Both the position numbers and the translations under genes were made by a program. The notes under the pieces were generated by a model. The model did not search any database. It saw only the letters and a list, made by a program, of their open reading frames with translations, and was not told the origin of the DNA. Source: Lobosporangium transversale (Eukaryota > Mortierellomycota > Mortierellomycetes > Mortierellales > Mortierellaceae). From it: 64,000 nucleotides of DNA. How positions within the stretch are numbered: position 1 is the stretch's first letter; each line of letters opens with the position of its first letter. This document shows positions 44,362-57,000 of the stretch, in pieces. The stretch spans positions 846,501 to 910,500 of the forward strand of contig NW_019028981.1 of assembly GCF_002105155.1 (NCBI RefSeq), in the 5' to 3' direction.

Positions 44362-45190
44362 AAAGAAAATGCCCCTGAAAATGGTCTGAACTGCAGTGAA
44401 GTTAATCGAGTGCAAAAAAATGAAGAAAAGAGCGGGTTCGAGATTAAAATAAATAACAGCAAAGGACAGGGCAAAAAAATACAGCAATGGACGGGGCAAA
44501 AATTTGAAGAGGATGTGGCAAGGAGCTTTGCAACATGGAATTCACATGCAAAAAAATAAAAAAGAAATCGAAATAAATGAAAGGGTGAAGTTGAACAGAA
44601 ATGGAAAAAGTAACAAACGGTGGGTAATTTGTTCAAATTAAAAAAATTTTGGTGCTTATCCCCATCCCGTCCACGGCAACGCACAGTGTCAACTCTTTTA
44701 CATACCCAGGGAGATTCAAAGCTTCTCTCGGTGTTAATTAGGCAAGAAGGACAAGAAAACTTACAGAAAATGAGCCGCAGCAGCACTGGAAAGCAGGGAG
44801 GGAAAATAAGATGAAAGAGTAAGAAGAGAATAAGCTGATGAAAGAAGGCGACGAATGAGAATATGAATGTGAATGTGAGTGCGAATGTGAATGTAAATGC
44901 GAATGTGAATGTCAATGGTCAATGTCAATGTGAATGTGTGTGGAAGAGCAGAGGAAGACAAAGGCAGAAAATGAAAAATGATGGAGGACAAGGAAGAATA
45001 AAATATCGTGAGAAAAAAAGAAAAAAAAGGCCCCTGAAAAATGGTCTCTGCGGGATGACGTAGAGGGCATGTTTCCTTATTTTAGTGTGACTATATGAGT
45101 ACGTAAGCGTGGACTGACAGCGCCAGGCTCTGAATAGGTGCATGTAGGGGACGTAGGATGGTTGCACTTGGAAGAAGCTCTGCTACCATA
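43944..45190. other. Purine-rich region, no convincing gene
   Basis: The + strand is dominated by A and G for about 1.1 kb (44040-45060). It includes a 33-base A run near 44330 and a (GAATGT)n-like hexamer array at 44862-44940. The 312-codon frame on the minus strand is a phenylalanine-, serine- and leucine-rich translation of this bias. There is no recognisable domain. Such mirror-like purine tracts can form triplexes; that is inference. Confidence 0.5.
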
Positions 45191-45657
45191 AAAAAATATA
45201 TTTTTCTTTCGACCGGTCAAGTTGAAGGACTATAAATCCTCAAATACTGGCTCCTAGGACCTGGTTCCTACATCAATCGATAGGGAATGCTCGGCTATAT
45301 CAGCATACTAAATTTTGAAAAATTTGGCAAAATCCCCATTGCACCCACCCTAAATGCAGATTCTGAACATTGCACTTACCACAGCACGTGGACACGAAAA
45401 TTTTCTCTCGATCAGTCACTTTGGAGACCCATAACCTCCCAAATACTGGGACCAGAGACCTGGGGCCTAGATTACTCGAAAGAGGATATTCTGGGCCATA
45501 TTGCAGCTTAGTGTTCAGTCACGTGCTATTATGATAAAATATTTTCTTACTCTCGACCGGGAACTTTAAACGTCCATAGCTCCTCAAATACTGGGATCTG
45601 TTACTCAGGGCTACCGATCCACAAAATTTCGCAAAATCCGGCACAACACCCCCCTTT
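45191..45657. repeat. Degenerate tandem repeat next to a MULE end
   Basis: Three related blocks begin near 45204, 45402 and 45546 with TTTCTYTCGACCGG-like text. They continue with CTCCTCAAATACTGG and ACCTGG. Each is followed by AAATTT(C/G)GCAAAATCC in two of the three. Periods are about 198 and 144 bp. The array ends at the terminal repeat of MULE M5. Confidence 0.6.
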
Positions 45658-46945
45658 ATTGTCCGAATTCCCTGGGTTAAGGGGGGTGATAAAAGCGATT
45701 CTAATACGTCAATCTTTTTTTTTTTTATGCGTTTGCACTTCTCCCCTCCACTCCCATATTCACTTTTCGCTATACACAATTGTAAGCGCATCTTGCCGTC
45801 GCCGCGTTGAATGTTGAATGAATCACTGAATTTTGAATGTAGGTTAACAAGTGTATTTTATTTCAGCATTCAATTAGATCATTTCAAGCACATTAATAGA
45901 ACATCTTCGAACAAACACCATGGTATGTTGACAATGTTATTTTTCTGTCAATAATAAATGCTCACACAGCTTATTTATTTTATCTCAATTTCTCGTTACT
46001 ATGTTCTTTGTAGAGCTCAGAATATGCTACCTTTAGCTTATTGGATGATGAATTAAACGAAATACATAGTGCTGATGACCTAGAAGAGCTTGCCTCTGAC
46101 GTTGATTGTCTGAGTGAGGAGCCGGATTCTGACTGTAATGACTATTCGAGCGATGCGTCGGATTCCGGGTCGGAGACAGAGCATGAAACACCTGCAGCAC
46201 TTGGTGAGGCTAGTAGCATCCATCCTTTAGCAAATCCTGATATCGCGGAAAGCCCACTCGTACCAGATGGCTTAGAGAGTCCAGAGCTAAACAGGGGGGT
46301 CGATGCAAATGTCAATAAAATAACAACCGAACTTTTATCCCCTCAATTGCAAGACTATCAATGGATCAAGTCAACTGTTGATGATGCCGTGATAGATGAG
46401 ATTGTAAGGAAAACCTGCACCACTCAGTACGACTACAAGCCTCGTGTTTTTTACGTAGACAAGGAGGACTTCGACTCATGGCTCGAACGAGACGGTCGTG
46501 ATCATTTTTTTACTTGGATGTTACGCAAACATCAAGATAATCAGCCAGGCGGTAGAAGCAAGGTCTTTTATGTTGAAACCTACGAATGCCATCGTGGACA
46601 AGATTCACGAGGCGGAAGTCGCATCCAAAAGGCTTCTCAAGGCTCTCTTCAAGGTGTCTCTCTCGACCCAGGGCAAGAACCAAGGGAAAGAAAAGAAGAC
46701 GCGTCTTAAAGCCTAGCCAGAAAGTCGGTTGTACAGCAAAGCTCACAGTTCACAACATGAAAGACGACAGCGAGGATCCCGAATATGCAACCAAGAACGG
46801 AAGGAAGCAACTCCGAATCGTGTACTTTTATAGACACACAGGGCACGTTCTAGGCAATGCTGATGATTTCCAGTACTTTACCATGACGGAATCAACATGA
46901 GCGCGGATTAGAAACCTGGTTCGTCTTGGCCTGTGCACTAGAGGA
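45658..46945 (+). pseudogene. MULE fragment M5 (diverged relative of M3, 5' part)
   Basis: The left end resembles the M3 right end (GGTGATAAAAGCGATTCTAATACGTC, in part, and a T run). ATG 45920-45922 is directly followed by a GT-AG intron (45923-46013), and the next exon reads SSEYATFSLLDDELNEIHSA. The acidic N-terminus and the region FYVDKEDFDSWLERDGRDHF match M3 at the protein level with many replacements, so this is a separate, older lineage. A frame shift near 46690 and a TGA near 46898 break it. The gene is cut at 46945 by an A-type LTR. Confidence 0.85.
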
Positions 46946-47140
46946 TGCAAGCGAAATCACTATAATAATTTTGTGCAACATAGTATTTCGCCCATATTTC
47001 TAGAGCATTCCTTGCAACAGGATATTAACTAGTATAAATAGGTCTACTTTTCTATCTAGTTCTGTAGCATAGTTCCCCCTGAATAAAGATACCTTTATTG
47101 CACCCTTAGATCCCCCTAGAACACTACCTTGACTTTTGCA
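46946..47140 (+). mobile_element. Family A LTR joining MULE M5 to element B(-)
   Basis: This is a full 195-bp A LTR (TGCAAGCG...CTTTTGCA) in the same orientation as A2. The left flank is MULE DNA (GAGGA). The right flank is the interior of B pol (TTACT). The flanks do not match and no A internal sequence is present, so it is not a simple solo LTR. Confidence 0.9.
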
Positions 47141-47245
47141 TTACTCTCTTTTATTCCGAGCTCCCCGTTGGCGAGTTCCATGAAGTTGCAGGTGACGTCC
47201 TTGGTATTCTCCTCATTAGGCCTAGAAAGAGCATCGGCAACAGGA

Positions 47246-50200
47246 TTATCCTTGCCCGGACGATAGATGATAACATGATCTTGTTGCTCCATGTGTTGGC
47301 TCCATCCCGCCATGCGTCTGCTCATGCCTTTTTTGTCGTTTTAAGAACACCAAACTGTGATTGTCGGTCAAGATGTTGACTGTTCTGCCCTGGATATAAG
47401 TACGCCATTCGTCGCAAGCGCGCACAATTGCATACAATTCGCGCTCATGTGTTGGCCATTTCTGCTGACCCTCATCTAATTTCCTCGACATGAAAGCGAT
47501 AGGGTGCATTTCCTTCCGGCCGTTTGAACCAAAGTCCTGACTCAGGACGGCACCAATGGCAGTGAGGGACGCATCAGTCTCGATGAAAAAGGGGTGAGAA
47601 AAATCGGCAAGGCGTAGAACGGGAGCTGAGGCGAGGGCTTGCTTGAGGTCGTCGAAGGCAGCTTGTTCTCTCTCGCCCCACGGCGAGGGGAGAGGTCTGG
47701 TCTTGATTTTGTTGTTGTCTTTTTCTTTTGTGAGATCTGTGAGGGGAGCGGCCCGAGAGGCATAATTTTTAATAAATTTGCGGTAGTAGCCAGCCATACC
47801 TAAAAATCGACGAACCTCTTGAACATTGGTGGGCGCCGTCAATGATTGGATGCTTTCTGTCTTTGAGGGGTTGACTTTCAAGCCTTCACCGCTCACAACG
47901 TGGCCTAAGAAGAGGAGTTCAGGCTTGCCGAATTCGCATTTGGACATCTTGACCTTAAGTTGATATTTCGCCAGACGTTCAAGTACCCAACGCAAATGTT
48001 CCTTATGGTCCTCAGGGTTGCGACTGAATACTAGGATATCATCCATGAAGACTAAACAAAATTTATCTAGACCGCCTTGCAGAACTTCATTCATCATCCC
48101 CTGGAAGGACGCAGGTGCGTTAGTCAAACCAAAAGGCATCACCAAATATTCAAAGTGACCATAGCGGGTACCAAAAGCGGTCTTTTCCACGTCGCTGGGG
48201 TTAACTCGAATCTGATTGAAGCCTGATTGCAAATCGAGTTTAGAAAACTCGGTTGCACCTGAGAGTCGGTCGAAGAATTCATCAATGAGTGGCAGAGGGT
48301 ACTTATTCTTGACGGTAATTGCATTGAGCGCGCGGTAGTCTACACACAGACGGAGGCTTCCGTCTTTCTTCCTAGCGAATACAACGGGCGCTGACCAAGG
48401 GGAAATACTGGGCCGAATGAAGCCTTTCTTCTGCAGCTCTTCTAATTGCTCCTTTAATGCATCCAGTTCCTCAGGCGACATCCTCCGCACCGGCATGGCG
48501 ATAGGGAGGGCCGAGCCAGTCTCGATGCGATGATCAACGTGACGGTGTGGGGGAAGTTTGTTCAAGTCGGCGAAGACGGAGTCTGCGAATTCCTCTATCA
48601 GCGCGCGGTATCTCTCTGGGACCTTTTCTGCTCCCTCACCGACGGCGTCAACGGAATTGACCACTAACTCTACTTCGTCCCCACTGATAAAGCAAACTCC
48701 ATAATCCTCTGTAGTATTCAGGATCTTCTTGAAATGCTTCACTCCGACGAGGCGAACGTCTGTACGGTTCTTGGCCTCATGCTCTGCAGAGGTTGAGATC
48801 AGATGATCTTTTTCTTTTTCTGTAGATTCCCCATTTTTTGTCTCCTCATTTGCTTTCACCATTTCTACTTGCTCCATTCCATCGCTCTTCACATTTCCCA
48901 TTGTTGCTTCCTCGCCCTCTCTTACTGTCGTATTCCACAGTTCGTCTGTGCCTGCCACTGTCTCTGCGACACTTTCTATGACGTCTCCTTCCATTGTCCT
49001 TTCTGCAGTTTCCTTAACGCTCTTATTGTCGCTCGCCCCGGTAGATTCAATATTTGAAGCCAGCTGGCCATTATTTTCCTCCCTTACGCTGCGTATCGCC
49101 TGCCAACCTTTTCGACCTTGCCATTTGTATATTCCAGTACGCCAATTTACCTGCGGGTTCCACTTTCGCAGCCAGGGTTGCCCTAGGATGATATCGTATC
49201 TCAAATTATCAACGACGACTCCCGTTTCTCTCATTACCTCGTCGCCCATACTGAGAGCAAGAGTAGCCGTGGTTGACGAGACAGAGCTTTGGCCACGAGC
49301 CATCAGGATCCTGACTGGTTTAGGTAAGGGTAGTAAACGGTAGTCTTCCTTCTTGAGATCCCTTATGAATTCAGAGCAGACGAAGTTACCGGAAGCACCG
49401 GAGTCGATCAGCACGCGTGCCCCTAAGGTTCCGACCTTTGCGCGTACTTCGTGCACCGGCCGGTTCAACTCTTTATAATTTTCTGGGGTATTGCCATTCT
49501 TTAGGTGATAGGACTGTAAAATATACGATGAAGAATTGCGACCTTTATTGCCAGGGCAGTACTCTATTCTATGTCCAGGGATCCCACAACCGTAGCATCG
49601 CGGCTTACTTCTATCTGGACAGTTTGCTTTGATATGGCCGTTCTTGCCACAGTGGAAGCACTTTCGACCCTCACTATGCTGGCGAGTCTGCATGGCCGCA
49701 ACCTCAAGCTCTTCCTCCGTGAAACGCTGCCGGACATGGTCCAAATCCATGGACATGTCTGGCGCACTTGGCACACTGGACCTGGGGGCGCCGGCATTAG
49801 TACTAGCGAAGGACTGCGACCTAAACCCAAGGTTACGACTGCCATGGACTGGGTTTCCCCCCGCATGGCCACTGGTGAGGGATCTGAAGGCCGACAGGTC
49901 TTGATCCTTCAAGGCAATCTTGTGAGTGAAGGTCTCGAGCGAATCCTCAGGCCTCATGATATCAACAAGTTTGTTTCGGATATATTGTGGGAGTTTTCTG
50001 GCTAACTCCAACTTCTTGTCCATTGTAGACTTGTCATGGATTTTGTTGGCTAACGCTACGTATCTGCTCATGAAGCTGATTAGGGCCTCGTCTTTCTCCA
50101 TCTTTAGCCCGTCTAACTGGGCCCTCAGGTTCTGTGAAAGATGGGTCTGCGTCCATCTCTTAACGAAGTCTTCCTTGAACGCATCCCAACCGATGTCTTC

Positions 50201-50629
50201 GCCCTTGTCATCGATATATTGGAGGGCCCACGACAGAGCACCTCCCTTGAGGATGGTGACAAAACTGGGAACTTTCTTGTTGTCCGGCCACGTCTGACTC
50301 CGGAACTGCAGCTCGATGAACTTGAGCCAAGCATCAAGGTCGAAGGCGACTTCGTGCCCCGAGAAAGTAGAGGTCTGAGCGGCAAACTGCGGGGCTGGCC
50401 TGTGAGGGTCCAGCCATCGGCTTACTGCCGGGGGCGCTGGTGCTGAGGCCAATTGATTATTGGCGAACTCGAGCTGCCTAGTGAGCTCCTCGACTCTTCG
50501 CGCGAGCTCCTCACTCGAGGCCTGCTGCAACTGTTGCTGACGCTGTGCAAATATCTCTGCTGCATCCATTTCTGCCGTGGTATAACTTGATTCCGATTCT
50601 GTATCACTTGGTGGGCTAAAAACCACCAT
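47246..50629 (-). pseudogene. gag-pol: B(-) gag-pol polyprotein, truncated
   Basis: A single frame of 1,127 codons starts at ATG 50629 (MVVFSPPSDTESESS). It covers the capsid, two CCHC knuckles (CFHCGKNGHIKANC, CYGCGIPGHRIEYC), a protease with LIDSGASGNFV, an RT with VFMDDILVFS and RNase H (ETDASLTAIGAVLSQ, LTDNHSL). At about 47330 an extra T in a T run shifts the frame compared with B(+), and it stops soon after. The gag and pol parts are joined in one frame, with no frameshift site. This copy keeps the gag-pol connection that is broken in B(+). Confidence 0.93.
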
Positions 50630-50779
50630 AAACTATTTGTAAACTGTGTAACCGAATTACGGACAAATAACTGTGGACAAATAAAACTGTTGACAAATAA
50701 AAACTGTGCGACCAAAAAAAAACTGTGGACTGATCGTTGATTATTGGGCTCGTTAAGACCGTGGTGCCTTTGCTACCAT

Positions 50780-51165
50780 TGAAAAAATCACTGTCTTAAG
50801 AACCGGGGGGTTATACTGAGATGCCCTTAAAAACCGCAACGAGACGCAAATACATAGAACACACTGAAGTGTTGTACCAAGATAAAGGTCTTTATTAGTT
50901 TATGATACATATAATACTATACAAGTAACTAGTGCTGAGATGAATGAGGTTGCATACCTGAAGTGTTGTACCAAGATAAAGGTAAGGAACACTTCAGGGA
51001 CGGAGAGTCCACTATTTATTATAGCGGGGAGGATCGGGTGGCTGAGCTCACGTCCAGGCAGGACGGGGTGGGTTTGAGGGTACCACTATAGGTATACCTC
51101 TGGTCCTACCTACCATGACGTCACTTGTTATAGGACGTGAGCTTAAGTTGCCTCGATTTAGGACA
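50780..51165 (-). repeat. B(-) 5' LTR
   Basis: A 386-bp LTR, TGTCCTAAATC...TTTTTTCA on the minus strand. It is followed by ACAA (51166-51169) and then the solo LTR C. Inside, a block ACCTTTATCTTGGTACAACA is repeated. Confidence 0.92.
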
Positions 51166-51169
51166 ACAA

Positions 51170-51554
51170 TGTCGTAGAGCATCTACTAGTGATCTCTGGA
51201 AACTAGTAGGTAATGATGAAAAATGAAGAATTGGGCAAGAGCCTCGTGGTTTTGGGATACGATAGTGATCCTAAGTAATGCTTTGAATGATTTTGAGGAT
51301 GCTGCAAAAGGGCATCGATAATAAGAAGAGAGATCTTTAATAACTGCTAATTTTCTGAGAATTCATAATGAGAATAATGAAGATAAACTCACCTGCAAAA
51401 GGGCATCGATAATAAGAAGAGAGATGCCGTTTTTGCAGTGAAGGAAAAAGCTACTTAAATACTATTTAAAAATGGTAGAAAATAGGATGATAGGAAATAA
51501 ATAAATTGAAAGGAAATACATATTTAGGTAAATGAATAGGCGTCATTTACGACA
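51170..51554. mobile_element. Solo LTR C, between the two B elements
   Basis: This 385-bp segment begins TGTCGTA and ends TACGACA and has ACAA on both sides (51166-51169 and 51555-51558). It has a 33-bp direct repeat starting CTGCAAAAGGGCATCG (51302 and 51393), like the internal repeats of the B LTR. Size, termini and TSD suggest a solo LTR of a related family that uses the same target site. There is no coding sequence. Confidence 0.75.
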
Positions 51555-51558
51555 ACAA

Positions 51559-51944
51559 TGTCCTAAATCGAGGCAACTTAAGCTCACGTCCTATAACAAG
51601 TGACGTCATGGTAGGTAGGACCAGAGGTATACCTATAGTGGTACCCTCAAACCCACCCCGTCCTGCCTGGACGTGAGCTCAGCCACCCGATCCTCCCCGC
51701 TATAATAAATAGTGGACTCTCCGTCCCTGAAGTGTTCCTTACCTTTATCTTGGTACAACACTTCAGGTATGCAACCTCATTCATCTCAGCACTAGTTACT
51801 TGTATAGTATTATATGTATCATAAACTAATAAAGACCTTTATCTTGGTACAACACTTCAGTGTGTTCTATGTATTTGCGTCTCGTTGCGGTTTTTAAGGG
51901 CATCTCAGTATAACCCCCCGGTTCTTAAGACAGTGATTTTTTCA
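51559..51944 (+). repeat. B(+) 5' LTR
   Basis: The 386-bp LTR is the mirror copy of 50780-51165. It contains TATAATAAATAGTGG (about 51700), a possible TATA region, and CTAATAAAGACC (about 51824), a possible polyadenylation signal. Confidence 0.92.
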
Positions 51945-52094
51945 ATGGTAGCAAAGGCACCACGGTCTTAACGAGCCCAATAATCAACGATCAGTCCACA
52001 GTTTTTTTTTGGTCGCACAGTTTTTATTTGTCAACAGTTTTATTTGTCCACAGTTATTTGTCCGTAATTCGGTTACACAGTTTACAAATAGTTT

Positions 52095-54077
52095 ATGGTG
52101 GTTTTTAGCCCACCAAGTGATACAGAATCGGAATCAAGTTATACCACGGCAGAAATGGATGCAGCAGAGATATTTGCACAGCGTCAGCAACAGTTGCAGC
52201 AGGCCTCGAGTGAGGAGCTCGCGCGAAGAGTCGAGGAGCTCACTAGGCAGCTCGAGTTCGCCAATAATCAATTGGCCTCAGCACCAGCGCCCCCGGCAGT
52301 AAGCCGATGGCTGGACCCTCACAGGCCAGCCCCGCAGTTTGCCGCTCAGACCTCTACTTTCTCGGGGCACGAAGTCGCCTTCGACCTTGATGCTTGGCTC
52401 AAGTTCATCGAGCTGCAGTTCCGGAGTCAGACGTGGCCGGACAACAAGAAAGTTCCCAGTTTTGTCACCATCCTCAAGGGAGGTGCTCTGTCGTGGGCCC
52501 TCCAATATATCGATGACAAGGGCGAAGACATCGGTTGGGATGCGTTCAAGGAAGACTTCGTTAAGAGATGGACGCAGACCCATCTTTCACAGAACCTGAG
52601 GGCCCAGTTAGACGGGCTAAAGATGGAGAAAGACGAGGCCCTAATCAGCTTCATGAGCAGATACGTAGCGTTAGCCAACAAAATCCATGACAAGTCTACA
52701 ATGGACAAGAAGTTGGAGTTAGCCAGAAAACTCCCACAATATATCCGAAACAAACTTGTTGATATCATGAGGCCTGAGGATTCGCTCGAGACCTTCACTC
52801 ACAAGATTGCCTTGAAGGATCAAGACCTGTCGGCCTTCAGATCCCTCACCAGTGGCCATGCGGGGGGAAACCCAGTCCATGGCAGTCGTAACCTTGGGTT
52901 TAGGTCGCAGTCCTTCGCTAGTACTAATGCCGGCGCCCCCAGGTCCAGTGTGCCAAGTGCGCCAGACATGTCCATGGATTTGGACCATGTCCGGCAGCGT
53001 TTCACGGAGGAAGAGCTTGAGGTTGCGGCCATGCAGACTCGCCAGCATAGTGAGGGTCGAAAGTGCTTCCACTGTGGCAAGAACGGCCATATCAAAGCAA
53101 ACTGTCCAGATAGAAGTAAGCCGCGATGCTACGGTTGTGGGATCCCTGGACATAGAATAGAGTACTGCCCTGGCAATAAAGGTCGCAATTCTTCATCGTA
53201 TATTTTACAGTCCTATCACCTAAAGAATGGCAATACCCCAGAAAATTATAAAGAGTTGAACCGGCCGGTGCACGAAGTACGCGCAAAGGTCGGAACCTTA
53301 GGGGCACGCGTGCTGATCGACTCCGGTGCTTCCGGTAACTTCGTCTGCTCTGAATTCATAAGGGATCTCAAGAAGGAAGACTACCGTTTACTACCCTTAC
53401 CTAAACCAGTCAGGATCCTGATGGCTCGTGGCCAAAGCTCTGTCTCGTCAACCACGGCTACTCTTGCTCTCAGTATGGGCGACGAGGTAATGAGAGAAAC
53501 GGGAGTCGTCGTTGATAATTTGAGATACGATATCATCCTAGGGCAACCCTGGCTGCGAAAGTGGAACCCGCAGGTAAATTGGCGTACTGGAATATACAAA
53601 TGGCAAGGTCGAAAAGGTTGGCAGGCGATACGCAGCGTAAGGGAGGAAAATAATGGCCAGCTGGCTTCAAATATTGAATCTACCGGGGCGAGCGACAATA
53701 AGAGCGTTAAGGAAACTGCAGAAAGGACAATGGAAGGAGACGTCATAGAAAGTGTCGCAGAGACAGTGGCAGGCACAGACGAACTGTGGAATACGACAGT
53801 AAGAGAGGGCGAGGAAGCAACAATGGGAAATGTGAAGAGCGATGGAATGGAGCAAGTAGAAATGGTGAAAGCAAATGAGGAGACAAAAAATGGGGAATCT
53901 ACAGAAAAAGAAAAAGATCATCTGATCTCAACCTCTGCAGAGCATGAGGCCAAGAACCGTACAGACGTTCGCCTCGTCGGAGTGAAGCATTTCAAGAATG
54001 ATCCTGAATACTACAGAGGATTATGGAGTTTGCTTTATCAGTGGGGACGAAGTAGAGTTAGTGGTCAATTCCGTTGA
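52095..54077 (+). pseudogene. gag: B(+) gag and protease part, frameshifted
   Basis: ATG 52095 opens MVVFSPPSDTESESSYTTAE. A coiled-coil-like segment (QRQQQLQQASSEELARRVEE) comes first. It is followed by the capsid domain (about residues 70-210; GWDAFKEDFVKRW), two CCHC knuckles (about residues 320-355) and the protease (LIDSGASGNFV). A variable acidic linker leads to pol. Compared with B(-), one extra base near 53999 shifts the frame, so translation ends at 54077 and cannot reach RT. Apart from this and a few substitutions the two copies agree. Confidence 0.93.
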
Positions 54078-57000
54078 CGCCGCCGGTGAGGGAGCAGAAA
54101 AGGTCCCAGAGAGATACCGCGCGCTGATAGAGGAATTCGCAGACTCTGTCTTCGCCGACTTGAACAAACTTCCCCCACACCGTCACGTTGATCATCGCAT
54201 CGAGACTGGCTCGGCCCTCCCTATCGCCATGCCGGTGCGGAGGATGTCGCCTGAGGAACTTGATGCATTAAAGGAGCAATTAGAAGAGCTGCAGAAGAAA
54301 GGCTTCATTCGGCCCAGTATTTCCCCTTGGTCAGCGCCCGTTGTATTCGCTAGGAAGAAAGACGGAAGCCTCCGTCTGTGTGTAGACTACCGCGCGCTCA
54401 ATGCAATTACCGTCAAGAATAAGTACCCTCTGCCACTCATTGATGAATTCTTCGACCGACTCTCAGGTGCAACCGAGTTTTCTAAACTCGATTTGCAATC
54501 AGGCTTCAATCAGATTCGAGTTAACCCCAGCGACGTGGAAAAGACCGCTTTTGGTACCCGCTATGGTCACTTTGAATATTTGGTGATGCCTTTTGGTTTG
54601 ACTAACGCACCTGCGTCCTTCCAGGGGATGATGAATGAAGTTCTGCAAGGCGGTCTAGATAAATTTTGTTTAGTCTTCATGGATGATATCCTAGTATTCA
54701 GTCGCAACCCTGAGGACCATAAGGAACATTTGCGTTGGGTACTTGAACGTCTGGCGAAATATCAACTTAAGGTCAAGATGTCCAAATGCGAATTCGGCAA
54801 GCCTGAACTCCTCTTCTTAGGCCACGTTGTGAGCGGTGAAGGCTTGAAAGTCGACCCCTCAAAGACAGAAAGCATCCAATCATTGACGGCGCCCACCACT
54901 GTTCAAGAGGTTCGTCGATTTTTAGGTATGGCTGGCTACTACCGCAAATTTATTAAAAATTATGCCTCTCGGGCCGCTCCCCTCACAGATCTCACAAAAG
55001 AAAAAGACAACAACAAAATCAAGACCAGACCTCTCCCCTCGCCGTGGGGCGAGAGAGAACAAGCTGCCTTCGACGACCTCAAGCAAGCCCTCGCCTCAGC
55101 TCCCGTTCTACGCCTTGCCGATTTTTCTCGCCCCTTTTTCATCGAGACTGATGCGTCCCTCACTGCCATTGGTGCCGTCCTGAGTCAGGACTTTGGTTCA
55201 AACGGCCGGAAGGAAATGCACCCTATCGCTTTCATGTCGAGGAAATTAGATGAGGGTCAGCAGAAATGGCCAACACATGAGCGCGAATTGTATGCAATTG
55301 TGCGCGCTTGCGACGAATGGCGTACTTATATCCAGGGCAGAACAGTCAACATCTTGACCGACAATCACAGTTTGGTGTTCTTAAAACGACAAAAAGGCAT
55401 GAGCAGACGCATGGCGGGATGGAGCCAACACATGGAGCAACAAGATCATGTTATCATCTATCGTCCGGGCAAGGATAATCCTGTTGCCGATGCTCTTTCT
55501 AGGCCTAATGAGGAGAATACCAAGGACGTCACCTGCAACTTCATGGAACTCGCCAACGGGGAGCTCGGAATAAAAGAGAGTAACCACGACGCAGGTGTTG
55601 AGGCGTTCGAGGAGGCATTATTGATGACCATGGAAGAGGCAGAGTTTGACGAGACACTGGAAGATATGGATTGGCCTCTATTAATGGTCGAGTATAAGGA
55701 AACGGGCACCCTCGCCGACCCCGCACACCAGGACTTCCTAGGTTTAATGAGGGAGGAAGAGGATAATTTTGTGGTGGAAGACGGGAAAGTGTTTAGAGTG
55801 ATGGGTGATACGCAAGTAGAATTTTTAAATTTCGCTCGGCGCGCAGATTACATGGCCAAAATGCATGAAAGTATGGGACACCCCGGTGCGCAAGGCTTAT
55901 TTGAACGCATCCAGCCTAGATATTGGTGGCCTCGTATGCGTGAGAGCATTCAAGAAGCATGCCGTACTTGCAAGGAATGCCAGCTGACTCGCGGAGGAGC
56001 AACGGTCACCGAACCTCTCCACACTTTCTCGGTGGCTAAACCCTTCCAACGCTGGGGTATCGATTTCATCGGACGCTGTCCCAAGACTAAGAATGGAAAC
56101 ATGTGGATAATAGTCGCTGTAGATTACGCCACTAGCTGGACAATAGCCAAAGCTACGCCTGACGCCACTGCCGAGACAGTCTCAAATTTCATTTATGAGG
56201 AAATTGTCATGAACTTTGGTTGCCCCGCAGAGCTGATTTCCGATAGAGGCAGTCAGTTCATGTCAGAGGTCCTGCGAGAATACCTTAAGAAGATGAAAGT
56301 TAAACACCGGCTCACCTCCGCGTATCACCCGCGCACAAATGGCAAAACCGAACGCACTAATGGCATCCTCGGCGCCGCATTAACAAAATACGTCGGTGAT
56401 AAGATGAAGCACAAGTGGGACCTCTTTCTAGATCAGGCACTTTTCGCCTGCCGCACCAGAATGCATAGCGTATCTAAGAAGTCACCATTCTACCTAGTCT
56501 ATGGAATCGAGCCCACGATACCTGGCGACCTCACTCGTCCTTATGTATTCGATGGAGCGGTTTTTACAGAGGTTCAAGCCGCGAGAGAGGCCGAGCTTGA
56601 AAGATTGAGACTTGAGAGGCTATCAAACGAGGAGCGGCAACAGGAAGCCGCAAGGCTCATGGAGGAAAGGTATAATGAGAGACATGACATCGACCCCGAA
56701 GCTCCGAGGCAAGTGTACGAGATTGGCGGCTGGGTTTTAGTAAAAAACATAGCGAAAAGGAAATTTGAATACCCTTGGTATGGACCATTGCGTGTCGAGA
56801 CGATTACCCCTTTTGGCGCCTACAAGCTTATCTGGCCCGATGGAAAAGCGAAAATGGACCTTGTGCATAAAGACCGTCTGAAACCAGTGAATCTACCCGC
56901 GGGTAGTCCAGAACCGACGCGCGCATGGTATAAAACCCGCAACAGTCGCGATGAACTCACCATCCCCATGGAGACCATTCAAGAAGAAGACGAGCGAGGG

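Larger units (their letters stand above)
47141..51165 (-). mobile_element. Ty3-like element B(-), 3' half deleted
   Basis: On the minus strand it has a 5' LTR (50780-51165), PBS (50767-50778) and gag-pol up to just after RNase H. It ends at 47141, the position equivalent to 55585 in B(+). Integrase and 3' LTR are absent. It is almost identical to the first 4 kb of B(+) and in opposite orientation, forming a large inverted repeat. Confidence 0.94.

Noticed and set aside
43977-44915. 312-codon minus-strand frame
   Set aside because: Very rich in F, S, L and T, directly reflecting the purine-rich + strand. No domain and no splice or start context.
48803-50446. Open frames antisense to B gag-pol
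   Set aside because: They are shadows of gag-pol and appear identically in both inverted copies.
51170-51554. Spacer as a host promoter or gene between the B elements
   Set aside because: TG...CA ends, ACAA on both sides and LTR-like internal repeats explain it better as a solo LTR.
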